Assembly: GCF_017573545.1 (NCBI RefSeq)
Contig: NZ_JAGEOK010000002.1
Location: 310,001-374,000 of the forward strand
DNA from: Actinomadura nitritigenes
Lineage (GTDB): Bacteria; Actinomycetota; Actinomycetes; Streptosporangiales; Streptosporangiaceae
Length of the DNA stretch: 64,000 nucleotides
Direction: 5' to 3'
A program made the position numbers and the translations under genes. Below, in pieces: positions 33,660 through 43,111 of the stretch. The notes under the pieces were generated by a model. The model ran no database searches and was not told the origin of the DNA. It was given only the letters and a program-made list of their open reading frames with translations. Within the stretch, counting starts at the first letter, position 1, and each line of letters starts with the position of its first letter.

Positions 33660-34876
33660 ACTGTCCTGTCTGTGACGAGCCGTACCAGCAGGGCGATCTG
33701 CTCTGCCTGAGCTGCGGGGCCAACCTGGCGCGCCCGGGAGGCGGCCACCGGGCCGGTCCGGGCGGGTACGACCAGGGCCCGCCGCAGCACGGCGCTCCAC
33801 AGCACGGCGCCCCCCAACACGGTGCCCCCCAGCATGGCGGCCCGCCCCAGCACGGTGCTCCGCAGCACGGCGCCCCCCAGCACGGCGGTTTCCCGCCGCA
33901 GCAAGGCCAGCCGTACCAGCAGCCGCCTCAGCACGACTACCAGCAGCCTCCGCAGCACGGTGCCCCGCAGCACGGTGCCCCTCAGCACGGTGCGCCCCAG
34001 CAGGGCGGGCTTCCGCCCCAGCACGGCCAGCCGTCGCAGGACCAGTGGGGCCCGCCCCCGCAGCAGCCTGACCAGTGGGGGCCCCCGCCGCAGCAGCAGC
34101 CGGACCAGTGGGGCCCGCCGCCGCAGCAGCCGCAGCACGGCCAGCCCCAGCACGGGGCTCCGCAGCAGGGGCAGCAGCCGGCGGACCCGTGGTCCATGCC
34201 GCCGCCGCAGCAACAGCAGCCGCAGCAGGACCAGTGGGGCGCGCCTCCGCAGCAGCACCAGCCGCCGCCCGACCAGTACCGGCAGCCGGAACCGCAGTAC
34301 CAGCCCGAGCAGCCGTACCAGCAGCCGCCGGACCAGTACATGCCGCAGCCCGGCCCGGCGGACCACCAGTACGGCCCGCCGCCGCAGCAGCAGCCGCCGA
34401 TCCCGCCGCACGGCCGCGAGGCGACCCTGCTGCCGCCCGACCAGCAGCGGGGGCACCCGCAGCAGCCCGACAGCACGGCGTTCATGTGCCCGTACTGCGA
34501 GGCCGTGCTGACCAACCCGGGCGCCGCGCAGTGCAACTCGTGCGGCCGGCCGCTGCCCCAGAAGGGCACGCCCGTCCTGCGGGTCCAGTTCCCGACCGGC
34601 GAGCTGAAGGTCTCCGTCGGCCAGCACCTGGTGCTCGGCCGGGACGCCGGGCAGTCGCCGGTGGCCGCCACGTTCACCCAGTACGACAACGTGTCGCGGC
34701 GGCACTCGACGGTCTGGCTCGACCCGTCCGGGACGGCCTGGGTCCGCGACGAGGGCTCCACCAACGGGACGTTCGTCAACGGCGAGCGGCTCCCCCGCGG
34801 CGTGGAGGCCCCGCTGCGCGACGGCGACCAGCTCCGCCTGGCCGCCGACGTGACCGGCACCGTCCAGCTCGCCTAG
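33647..34876 (+). CDS. Double zinc-ribbon, Pro/Gln-rich FHA-domain protein
   Basis: The 409-aa protein has an N-terminal zinc ribbon (Cys 6, 9, 20 and 23), about 220 residues of low-complexity sequence built on PQHGAPQHG- and DQWGPPPQQ-type repeats, a second zinc ribbon (CPYCEAV...CNSCGRP, about 283-305), and a C-terminal FHA domain (about 325-405). The FHA core (LVLGRD, RRHSTVWLD, GSTNGTFVNGERL) keeps the Arg, Ser and Asn that read phosphothreonine. It is therefore a likely phospho-reader for the operon's kinase. It closes the operon and a strong hairpin follows. Confidence 0.88.
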   Translation: MATLNCPVCDEPYQQGDLLCLSCGANLARPGGGHRAGPGGYDQGPPQHGAPQHGAPQHGAPQHGGPPQHGAPQHGAPQHGGFPPQQGQPYQQPPQHDYQQPPQHGAPQHGAPQHGAPQQGGLPPQHGQPSQDQWGPPPQQPDQWGPPPQQQPDQWGPPPQQPQHGQPQHGAPQQGQQPADPWSMPPPQQQQPQQDQWGAPPQQHQPPPDQYRQPEPQYQPEQPYQQPPDQYMPQPGPADHQYGPPPQQQPPIPPHGREATLLPPDQQRGHPQQPDSTAFMCPYCEAVLTNPGAAQCNSCGRPLPQKGTPVLRVQFPTGELKVSVGQHLVLGRDAGQSPVAATFTQYDNVSRRHSTVWLDPSGTAWVRDEGSTNGTFVNGERLPRGVEAPLRDGDQLRLAADVTGTVQLA

Positions 34877-34919
34877 CACCACCCGGCCGGCACGACCGGC
34901 CGGCACGACCGAAAGGAAA

Positions 34920-34948
34920 CGGCCCCGCGGTTCCGAACCGCGGGGCCG
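34920..34948 (+). terminator. Strong hairpin terminator after the FHA gene
   Basis: A perfect 13-bp stem (CGGCCCCGCGGTT with AACCGCGGGGCCG) closes on a 3-nt loop, 43 bp after the operon's last stop. A short pyrimidine run follows, not a long T-tract. It marks the end of the six-gene unit. Confidence 0.75.
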
Positions 34949-35039
34949 CTCTGTTCACGCAACCCCGGCCCAAGGGCCTCGCCTGGCGGCTCGGCCCTTG
35001 ACCGTGCTTGGGCGAGCGCGACCTCGCTTCGCGAGCTTC

Positions 35040-35073
35040 CCGGCGAGACTCGCCTTCGGCTTCGTCTCGCCGG
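35040..35073 (-). terminator. Hairpin after typA
   Basis: CCGGCGAGAC pairs with GTCTCGCCGG (10 bp) over a 14-nt loop. It lies 45 bp past the stop of typA on the minus strand and probably ends that transcript. Confidence 0.5.
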
Positions 35074-35117
35074 TCAGATAGCGCACTCGCGCGACGGCTC
35101 AGGCCTCCGGGGCGGCG

Positions 35118-36971
<1,854 letters not shown>

Positions 36972-37091
36972 GCGGGCTCGCCTTGCGTGAGAGTTCGGGA
37001 GTCGCCGCAGACGCGCGGCTGCCACCATTCTACTTGGCGCACGGCGCCGCCCGTTCAGAGCCGCTCGTCCCGTGCCTCACACGGGCCCCGA

Positions 37092-37121
37092 TTGGCCATC
37101 TTTGCCCATCCTTTGTAATCT
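37092..37121 (+). promoter_or_regulatory. Possible promoter for the riboswitch transcript
   Basis: TTGGCC (37092-37097) and TAATCT (37116-37121) are 18 bp apart, about 40 bp before the recognised aptamer. Matches to the -35/-10 consensus are partial. Position is the main support. Confidence 0.3.
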
Positions 37122-37162
37122 TCCCGAGATCCGGTCGTCCGGAGCCCCACCCCCCGGGGCTG

Positions 37163-37292
37163 CGACCGGACCGCCGAATCCCCCGCGGCACCCACCCGCG
37201 GACGAACCGGGGACCCATCCCCCTGGGGTGAATCGACGCACGTCGTAGGGCGACTCCTGGCCCGAACCCGTCAGCTAACCCGGTAGGCGAGC
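37163..37292 (+). ncRNA. ydaO: Cyclic di-AMP (ydaO/yuaA) riboswitch
   Basis: The leader contains the conserved core of actinobacterial c-di-AMP riboswitches: GGGGTGAATCG (37225-37235), AGGGCGACTCC, and CCGAACCCGTCAGCTAACC with a following GGTAGGCGA before the ribosome site. In Streptomyces and relatives this class sits upstream of cell-wall hydrolase genes, and binding of c-di-AMP turns the gene off. Here it precedes an NlpC/P60 gene by about 20 nt, the same arrangement. The 5' boundary is approximate; a GC-rich stem around 37132-37168 may be an optional outer helix. Confidence 0.85.
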
Positions 37293-37311
37293 GAGGAGAG
37301 GAGACACCGGC

Positions 37312-38340
37312 TTGGCACCGGACCCCCGTCCCCGGCGGCGCGTCGCGCCGACCGCCACCGCCGTCGCAGTGCTGGTCATCGGCCTCGGCACCACCGCCCC
37401 CGTCGCCGCGCACGCCGCGACCCCCTTCGGCCCCGCCGCCGCGCCGTCGGCCACCGGGACGCCCAGCCCCCTCCCCACCACGGAGAAGGGGCTGAAGCAG
37501 AGCCTGAAGGAACTGAACGACGAGGCCGAGACGCTCACCGAGCAGTTCAACAAGACCCGCGTCGACCTCGGCCGCGCGGTGAAGGCCGAGAAGGCCGCCA
37601 CCACGTACGCGCAGAAGCTGCTGCGGCAGACCGAGCCCGCCCGCCAGCGGCTCGCCCAGCTGGCCGCCGCCAACTACATGAGCGGCGGACCGGACGCGAT
37701 CTTCAGCTCCGGCGGCAGCGCCGACAGCCTGTCCGACTCGGCCTACCTCCAGCAGAACCAGGCCACCACCGTCCTCGCCCTGCAGAAGCAGGTCGACCAG
37801 GCCGAGGCCGCCCAGCGCGCCGCGCAGGAGCGCACCGAGCAGGTCAAGCAGGCCCAGGCGAAGGTCCAGGCCGCCCGCAAGGCCGCCAAGGCCAAGGTGG
37901 ACGAGGTCATGAAGCGCCTCGACAAGCTGACCACCACCCACACCACCGACCCCAAGTCCGGCCTCACCGCCACGATCAAGGGCTCGGACCTGCCCGCCAA
38001 GATGGCCCGCAAGGCGCTCACCAAGCTCGGCAGCCCCTACGTCTGGGGCGCCGCCGGCCCGAGCTCCTTCGACTGCTCCGGCCTCGTCGTCTGGGCGTAC
38101 GCCCAGGTCGGCAAGCCGGGCCTGCCGCACTACACCGGCGACCTCTTCCAGCTCGGCACCAAGGTGTCCCGCTCCGCGCTGCGCGCCGGCGACCTGGTCT
38201 ACTTCGGCAGCAACCTGCACCACATGGGCATCTACGTCGGCGACGGCAAGTTCCTGCAGGCCCCGCAGACCGGTGACGTGGTGAAGATCTCCAAGCTCTC
38301 CACCCGCTCCGACTTCGCCGGCGCGAACCGCATCTCCTAG
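37312..38340 (+). CDS. Secreted NlpC/P60 peptidoglycan endopeptidase with a coiled-coil N-domain
   Basis: The 342-aa protein has a signal peptide (about residues 1-36), a long coiled-coil region (about 55-200) like that of RipA-type hydrolases, and a C-terminal NlpC/P60 domain (about 225-342). Cys in SFDCSGLVVWAYAQ and His in HHMGIYVGDGKF form the catalytic pair. It would cut peptide cross-links during growth or division, with the coiled coil as a regulatory lid. The TTG at 37312 is supported by a GAGGAGAGGAG site. The c-di-AMP riboswitch in the leader indicates control by that nucleotide. Confidence 0.9.
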   Translation: MAPDPRPRRRVAPTATAVAVLVIGLGTTAPVAAHAATPFGPAAAPSATGTPSPLPTTEKGLKQSLKELNDEAETLTEQFNKTRVDLGRAVKAEKAATTYAQKLLRQTEPARQRLAQLAAANYMSGGPDAIFSSGGSADSLSDSAYLQQNQATTVLALQKQVDQAEAAQRAAQERTEQVKQAQAKVQAARKAAKAKVDEVMKRLDKLTTTHTTDPKSGLTATIKGSDLPAKMARKALTKLGSPYVWGAAGPSSFDCSGLVVWAYAQVGKPGLPHYTGDLFQLGTKVSRSALRAGDLVYFGSNLHHMGIYVGDGKFLQAPQTGDVVKISKLSTRSDFAGANRIS

Positions 38341-38351
38341 CGGGGCCCGCC

Positions 38352-38747
38352 TCAGCGGAGGTCGGGTTCCAGCTCCGCGATGACGGGGCGGTCGCCGGGG
38401 AGCCAGGCCACGTCGTACAGGTCGTCCCGGGCGAGCCAGCGGAGGGCCAGGTGTTCGAGGGCCCGCGGCTCGCCCTCGACGATCTCGGCGGTCCAGACGC
38501 GCAGGAGGGCGCGCTCGCTCAGCCGCCAGTCGCCGCCGACGCGGCGGAGCGGGCGGATCTTGACGGCGAGCTCCTCGTGGCACTCGCGGACCACGGCGTC
38601 CTCGTCGGACTCGCCCGGGTCCACCTTGCCGCCCGGCAGCTCCCAGCCGCCGGCCATGTGCGGCGGCTCGGCCCGCTGGGCGGCGAGCAGCCGCCCGTCG
38701 CGGATGATCGCGGCGCCGACGACGACGAGATCGGTGATGGTGACCAG
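38352..38747 (-). CDS. Nudix hydrolase (MutT-like), probable CTG start
   Basis: The Nudix box GKVDPGESDEDAVVRECHEE is complete. The first ATG (38657) would remove the first beta strands, including VVVGAAIIRDGRLLAAQRAE, which MutT-type proteins need. The only room for a start is the 12 nt after an in-frame TAG at 38760-38762, where CTG 38747 follows a GGACGGAAGGGG stretch. I therefore extend the gene to CTG; the product is about 131 aa. It likely cleaves an oxidised nucleotide or similar diphosphate. The reading frame is the same as that of the upstream Mut7-C gene, whose stop is that TAG. The start remains uncertain. Confidence 0.75.
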   Translation of the reverse strand: MVTITDLVVVGAAIIRDGRLLAAQRAEPPHMAGGWELPGGKVDPGESDEDAVVRECHEELAVKIRPLRRVGGDWRLSERALLRVWTAEIVEGEPRALEHLALRWLARDDLYDVAWLPGDRPVIAELEPDLR

Positions 38748-38759
38748 CCCCTTCCGTCC

Positions 38760-39536
38760 CTACCCGTCTGAGACGGCCGCCGGGGGCCGGGCGGTTCCGG
38801 CGCGGGCGGTCCCGACCTGACGGGTCGCTTCCTCGACGATCTTCTCAAGGCGGTCGCCGTGCGCGCCGCGCCAGTACACCTGGCCGCAGCCGGCGCACCG
38901 GCCGTAGACGTCGTAGCTGCGGCGGGTGCCGGCCTCCAGGTCCCGCTCGATCTCCTCCTTGCCGACGGGGACGAGGACGCCGTTGCAGGCGGTGCAGCGC
39001 GTCCAGGGGCTGAGGACGGGCGCGAAGCGGTCCAGGACGTCGCGGAGCTGGTCGTCGGGCCGGGACCCGCGGACGTAGGCGCCGAACCAGAGCGCGCGGC
39101 GGCGCAGCAGGCCCCGGTCCTGCGTGAGCAGGACGCGGCGCTCGGCGTTCGCCTGGACGACCAGGGACGGGTCGTCCATGTCGTTGTGGTAGGCGGTGTC
39201 GAGGCCGAGCAGCCGCATCCGGCGCGCGAGCGTGCCCAGGTGGACGTCCAGGAGGAAGCGCGGCGCGTCCTGGCCGGGGTCCAGCGGGACGGGCTGGGGC
39301 CGCCGCACGGGCTCGACGCTCACCTCGTCGCCGGCCGCGGGGCGCGCGGACGGCTCGACGGGCTCGCCGCGGACGGTCATCCGGCCGGCCTCGGGGAGCG
39401 GCACTCCGAGCGACTCCACGACGTGCCCGAGCGTGGACGTCCCGTCCCACGCGACCCGGCTCACCGGTTCGCGCCGTGCGGCGGGCAGGAACATCAGCAG
39501 GTCGTCGGCGATGCGGACGCGTATCTCGGACTCCAC
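38760..39536 (-). CDS. Mut7-C RNase-domain protein with an N-terminal ubiquitin-like domain
   Basis: The 258-aa protein has a beta-grasp (Mut7-C ubiquitin) domain at the N-terminus (about residues 1-85) and a Mut7-C PIN-like nuclease domain (about 90-245). The latter shows FLLDVHLGTLARRMRLLG, the acidic LTQDRGLL, and a zinc ribbon (RCTACNGVLV ... RCAGCGQVYW). This family is predicted to cut RNA; its target is unknown. The GTG at 39536 leads straight into the beta-grasp domain. It lies just upstream of the Nudix gene in the same frame, and 41 nt past the amidohydrolase gene stop. Confidence 0.88.
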   Translation of the reverse strand: MESEIRVRIADDLLMFLPAARREPVSRVAWDGTSTLGHVVESLGVPLPEAGRMTVRGEPVEPSARPAAGDEVSVEPVRRPQPVPLDPGQDAPRFLLDVHLGTLARRMRLLGLDTAYHNDMDDPSLVVQANAERRVLLTQDRGLLRRRALWFGAYVRGSRPDDQLRDVLDRFAPVLSPWTRCTACNGVLVPVGKEEIERDLEAGTRRSYDVYGRCAGCGQVYWRGAHGDRLEKIVEEATRQVGTARAGTARPPAAVSDG

Positions 39537-39577
39537 GCCGCCAGCATGCCACGCGGCACCGACGATCCCCTCCCGAT

Positions 39578-40864
39578 TTATCCGGCGGTGATGCGGGCCG
39601 CCGCCGCCCGCAGCCCGTCCAGCAGGGACGGGACGTCGTGGCCCTGGAGGACTCCCCCGCGCTTCAGCACGCGGCCGCCGACGAGGACCGTGTCGACGTG
39701 CCGCGTCTCGGCGGACAGGACGACGGCCGCGACCGGATCGTGCGCCGCCGCCATGCCGAGGGTGTCGGTGCGCAGGACGATCAGGTCCGCCTGCTTGCCG
39801 GGGGTGAGGGAACCGGTGACGTCGGCGAGGCCGGCCGTCTCGGCGCCGCCGAGGGTCGCGGCGCGGAGGGCCGCGGCGGTGGTGAACCAGGTGCCGGCGC
39901 CGTCCGGGCGGGCGCGTTCGAGGAAGTACGCCGCGCGCATGACGCCGAACATGTCGCCCGGCCCGCTGGCGACGGTGTCGCAGCCGAGGCCGGTCGGGAC
40001 GCCCGCGGAGTGCGAGCGGCCGGTGGCCGGGTCGCCGATGCCGAGCGCCGCCTCCACCCCGGGGGTGGCCGAGACGGTGCCGCCGTTGGCGGCGATCCGC
40101 TTGAACTCCTCGCCGGTGTAGAAGTTGGCGTGCACGTACATGGCGGGATGGTCGATCAGGCCGTTGTCCTCGAGGAACGCCAGGCCGCGCGCCGCGCCGT
40201 CGGCGCCGTGCCCGCCCATGTGGACGGTGACGGGCAGGCCGAGGTCGCGGGCCAGCCGCCACTCGGCGAGCGCGCGTTCCTCGCCGGCGATCTCGGGGCC
40301 GAGCGCGGCCATCCACATCGAGACGGCTCCGGGCGGCCCGTCGAAGTACTCGCGGCGGACGCGGGCCGTCTCGGCGGCGAGCGCGGTGAGGTCGTCGCCG
40401 CCGCCGTAGCAGTAGCCGAAGACGGCGCGGATGCCGGACGCGCGGAGCGCGGCGATGTCGGCGTCGGTGTGGTCGGGGCTGAACATGATGTGCGACCAGT
40501 CGACGACGGTCGTGATGCCGGAGTCGAGGCACTCCAGGGCGCCGGCGAGGGTGCCGCTGTACACGTCGCCCGGGCGGTAGCGGGGTGCCAGTTCGCCGAG
40601 GACGCGCTGCAGGTAGGCGGGCAGGGTGCTGTCGGGGAGGGTGGCGCGGATCGCGGTCTGCCAGGTGTGCCGGTGGGTGTCGACGAAGCCGGGCATCACG
40701 ATGCGGCCCGCCGCGTCCAGGATCTCGGCGCCCGCGGGCGGGGCGAGGCCGGGGCCGACGGCGGCGATCCGGCCGTCCTCGACGAGGACGTCCGCGCGCC
40801 CGAGGACGGTGGGCTCGGGCGCCGTGTCGATGACCGTGCCGTTGCGGAGGAGAAGCGATGTCAT
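39578..40864 (-). CDS. Amidohydrolase (cytosine/8-oxoguanine deaminase-like)
   Basis: The 428-aa metal-dependent hydrolase has the HxH-type metal motif in PGFVDTHRHTWQ, further ligand candidates in TVHMGGHGADG and YVHANFYTGEEF, and the C-terminal composite beta-domain (GSLTPGKQADLIVL). It resembles the ATZ/TRZ branch, which deaminates nucleobases and triazines. The exact substrate cannot be told; an oxidised or methylated purine is plausible next to a Nudix gene. It is divergent from a marR gene with only 60 bp between starts, containing palindromes, so that regulator very likely controls it. Confidence 0.85.
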   Translation of the reverse strand: MTSLLLRNGTVIDTAPEPTVLGRADVLVEDGRIAAVGPGLAPPAGAEILDAAGRIVMPGFVDTHRHTWQTAIRATLPDSTLPAYLQRVLGELAPRYRPGDVYSGTLAGALECLDSGITTVVDWSHIMFSPDHTDADIAALRASGIRAVFGYCYGGGDDLTALAAETARVRREYFDGPPGAVSMWMAALGPEIAGEERALAEWRLARDLGLPVTVHMGGHGADGAARGLAFLEDNGLIDHPAMYVHANFYTGEEFKRIAANGGTVSATPGVEAALGIGDPATGRSHSAGVPTGLGCDTVASGPGDMFGVMRAAYFLERARPDGAGTWFTTAAALRAATLGGAETAGLADVTGSLTPGKQADLIVLRTDTLGMAAAHDPVAAVVLSAETRHVDTVLVGGRVLKRGGVLQGHDVPSLLDGLRAAAARITAG

Positions 40865-40869
40865 GACGC

Positions 40870-40898
40870 AAAGCTTAGAAAGAAGCTTTTCAAAAAGC
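40870..40898. promoter_or_regulatory. Overlapping MarR-type operator palindromes
   Basis: Between the divergent amidohydrolase and marR genes lie AAAGCTT/AAGCTTT (40870-40889, 6-nt spacer) and GCTTTT/AAAAGC (40885-40898, 2-nt spacer). This is the most AT-rich spot in the neighbourhood and covers both expected promoters. It fits autoregulation with shared control of the amidohydrolase. Confidence 0.6.
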
Positions 40899-40924
40899 AA
40901 TACGTCGACCGGTATCCTCGGCTT

Positions 40925-41449
40925 GTGCGCGATGACGACGGCGGCCGCCGTGACGAGGTGGACGAGCTGGCCGCGGCATGGCGGCGGGACGGCCTCGGCG
41001 AGGACGTCATCGCGATGCTGGAGGTCAGCAAGCGCGCGTCGCGGATCGGGGCGCTCGTCCAGCAGGCGCTGCGCGGGGAACTGGCCGATCTCGGGCTCAC
41101 CTACGCCGAGTTCGAGGTGCTGACGGTGCTGAGCAGGGCCGGGAAGCCGTACCGGCTGAGGCCGAGCGAGCTGACCCGGTCGGCGTTCCTCACCTCCGGT
41201 GGCACGAGCAACGTGCTGCAGCGGCTGCAGAAGGCCGGCTACGTCGAGCGGGAGGCCAACACCGGCGACGCCCGCAGCAGGTTCGTCCAGCTCACGCCGG
41301 AGGGCCTGCGGGTCACGACGCTGGCATTGGACGCCTCGGCGCGCGCGCACAGGGAGGCCATGGCCGGGGTGCCCGCCGAGGCGGTCCGCGACGCCGCCGA
41401 CGCCCTGCGCGACGTCCTGCTGGTGATCGGCAAGCGGCGGTTCCGGTGA
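40925..41449 (+). CDS. MarR-family transcriptional regulator
   Basis: The 174-aa winged-helix protein has the MarR core at about residues 40-130: LTYAEFEVLTVLSRAG, recognition-helix part SAFLTSGGTSNVLQRLQKAG and wing region NTGDARSRFVQLTPEG. Long terminal helices would form the dimer. The GTG at 40925 is the first suitable start after the operator region. It is divergent from, and likely regulates, the amidohydrolase gene. Confidence 0.88.
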   Translation: MRDDDGGRRDEVDELAAAWRRDGLGEDVIAMLEVSKRASRIGALVQQALRGELADLGLTYAEFEVLTVLSRAGKPYRLRPSELTRSAFLTSGGTSNVLQRLQKAGYVEREANTGDARSRFVQLTPEGLRVTTLALDASARAHREAMAGVPAEAVRDAADALRDVLLVIGKRRFR

Positions 41450-41555
41450 CCAACCGTCCGATCCGTGCCGAATCACCGGTGACGCGGTCGGCAACTTCTC
41501 CTGAATCGACGGGATCGCCGGTGACGGGGCGAACGGTCCGGGCGACACTCGCCCC

Positions 41556-42008
41556 ATGACGACCCCCCGCCACCGGTTCCGCCGCGCGCTCCTCCCGGCC
41601 GCCCTGCTCATCGCGGGGCTCACCGGCCCCGCGGCGCACGCCGCCACCGCACCCGCGGCGCAGCCCGCCACCGTCTCCGCGGCCTACGCCGCCGCTCCCG
41701 GCCCGTCCGTCCACGCCGTCTCCACCGTCTGCGAGTCGGCGCTGCCGTCGCAGGCCGACGACACGATCGCCCTGATCGACAAGGGCGGTCCGTTCCCGTA
41801 CCCGCAGGACGGCACGGTCTTCCAGAACCGCGAAGGGCTGCTGCCGCAGGAGCCGCAGGGTTACTACCACGAGTACACGGTGAAGACGCCGGGCAGCTCG
41901 ACGCGCGGCGCCCGCCGCATCATCACATCCGACGACCTCGGCCACGACGGCATGTACTGGACGCCCGACCACTACAGCACGTTCTACGACATCGACTTCG
42001 GCTGCTGA
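41556..42008 (+). CDS. Secreted guanyl-specific ribonuclease (RNase Sa/T1-barnase class)
   Basis: The 150-aa precursor has a signal peptide (about residues 1-29), a short spacer, and a domain that follows Streptomyces RNase Sa closely: the CESALPSQADDT start, FPYPQDGTVFQNREGLLP, GYYHEYTVKTPG and MYWTPDHYSTF. The catalytic set is present: Glu106, Arg117, Arg121 and His139. Cys59 and Cys150 match the RNase Sa disulphide. It cuts RNA after G outside the cell. No barstar-like inhibitor gene lies in the flanks. It is convergent with the secretion operon's last gene. Confidence 0.9.
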   Translation: MTTPRHRFRRALLPAALLIAGLTGPAAHAATAPAAQPATVSAAYAAAPGPSVHAVSTVCESALPSQADDTIALIDKGGPFPYPQDGTVFQNREGLLPQEPQGYYHEYTVKTPGSSTRGARRIITSDDLGHDGMYWTPDHYSTFYDIDFGC

Positions 42009-42017
42009 TCCCGCACC

Positions 42018-42046
42018 GGACGCCCCGGCCACCGGCCGGGGCGTCC
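42018..42046. terminator. Bidirectional hairpin between the RNase gene and the T4SS-like operon
   Basis: A perfect 13-bp stem (GGACGCCCCGGCC with GGCCGGGGCGTCC) closes on a 3-nt loop, exactly between two convergent stops. Confidence 0.75.
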
Positions 42047-42049
42047 CGG

Positions 42050-43111
42050 TCAGCCGCCCGGCTGCCGCGCGGCCAGCTCCCCGACCTTGGCCTTGAGCGT
42101 CGGGCTCGCCAGCGGGCGCGTCACGCCCACCCAGTCCGGCCGCTTGTAGGTCTTCACGCCGATCGCGGGCACGCACGCCGAGCAGCTCGCGACGATCATC
42201 TTGCCGTTGCCGATGACCATCCCGACGTGGCCGGGATTGTCCGCCGACGTCCCCGGACCCGAGTTGAAGAACACCAGGTCACCGGGCTGCTCCTTACCCT
42301 TGGGGATCTTCAGCCCAAACGGCCACTGCTCGAACGTGGTCCGCGGGATGCCGAGCCCCGCCGCCCGGTAGGCCGCCTGCACCAGGCTGGAGCAGTCCCA
42401 CGCGTCCGGGCCGGTCGCCCCGAACACGTACGGCTTCCCGCGCTGCGCCAGCGCGAACGCGATGATCTTCTGGACGAGCTGGCTGGCGTTCGCCGGCAGG
42501 TCGTTGTCCTGGCAGTCGACGCCGTTGGACTGCACCACCTTGAAGTCGCCGCCGCCGTACCGCTTCGCCCACGCCAGGACCATGTTCACGTAGTCCCACG
42601 AGTGGTTGTACTGGAAGATCGCGGTCTTCATCCGCTGCGGGGCGCCGTTGTGCTTCAGGTAGGCGGCGGCGGTCGGGATCGCGTCGGCCGGGTCGTAGCG
42701 GTCCTTCTTGCCGTCCTTGTTCCCGTCCACCGCGAAGGACTTGAACGTCGGGTCCAGGAACTGCATCGGCCCGCCCGCGCCGGCGTAGTTCTCGCCGCTG
42801 TGCACGCCCTGCGCGTTGGACGTGCCGTGCCCCGTCTCGACCTCGCCGATGCCCGCCAGCACGTTCCACGGGATGCCGTAGTCCTTGCCGGCCTTCTTGT
42901 AGAGGTCGAGGTAGTTCGCCGGGATCGACTTCGCGTCGCCCGCCTCCGCGGGCTGCGCGCCCGCCCCCGAGGTGTCGACGCAGCCGCCGTTCACGCTGCC
43001 GCCGAACATGAACTGGCTCGCGCCGAACAGGATCGGCACGAAGATCAGCGCGACGAACAGCGCCGCCGCGGCGGCGAGCGCGCACGCCGCCAGCACGCGT
43101 CTCGGCGTCAT
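42050..43111 (-). CDS. Lytic transglycosylase-NlpC/P60 wall hydrolase of the secretion operon
   Basis: The 353-aa protein has an N-terminal membrane helix (about residues 8-33), a lysozyme-like transglycosylase domain (about 65-190; GIGEVETGHG holds the catalytic Glu, with GGPMQFLDPTF after it), and an NlpC/P60 domain (about 210-335) with Cys in AWDCSSLVQAAYRAAG and His in NPGHVGMVIGNG. This two-enzyme build is typical of Gram-positive conjugation systems (VirB1/CwlT-like), where it opens the wall for the channel. Its start overlaps the stop of the VirB8-like gene by 4 bp. It is the last gene of the leftward operon. Confidence 0.9.
   Translation of the reverse strand: MTPRRVLAACALAAAAALFVALIFVPILFGASQFMFGGSVNGGCVDTSGAGAQPAEAGDAKSIPANYLDLYKKAGKDYGIPWNVLAGIGEVETGHGTSNAQGVHSGENYAGAGGPMQFLDPTFKSFAVDGNKDGKKDRYDPADAIPTAAAYLKHNGAPQRMKTAIFQYNHSWDYVNMVLAWAKRYGGGDFKVVQSNGVDCQDNDLPANASQLVQKIIAFALAQRGKPYVFGATGPDAWDCSSLVQAAYRAAGLGIPRTTFEQWPFGLKIPKGKEQPGDLVFFNSGPGTSADNPGHVGMVIGNGKMIVASCSACVPAIGVKTYKRPDWVGVTRPLASPTLKAKVGELAARQPGG

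Noticed and set aside
33786..34170. DNA-level tandem repeat as a mobile or regulatory array
   Set aside because: The repeats lie inside an open frame and follow codon phase (PQHGA units), so they are a protein repeat.
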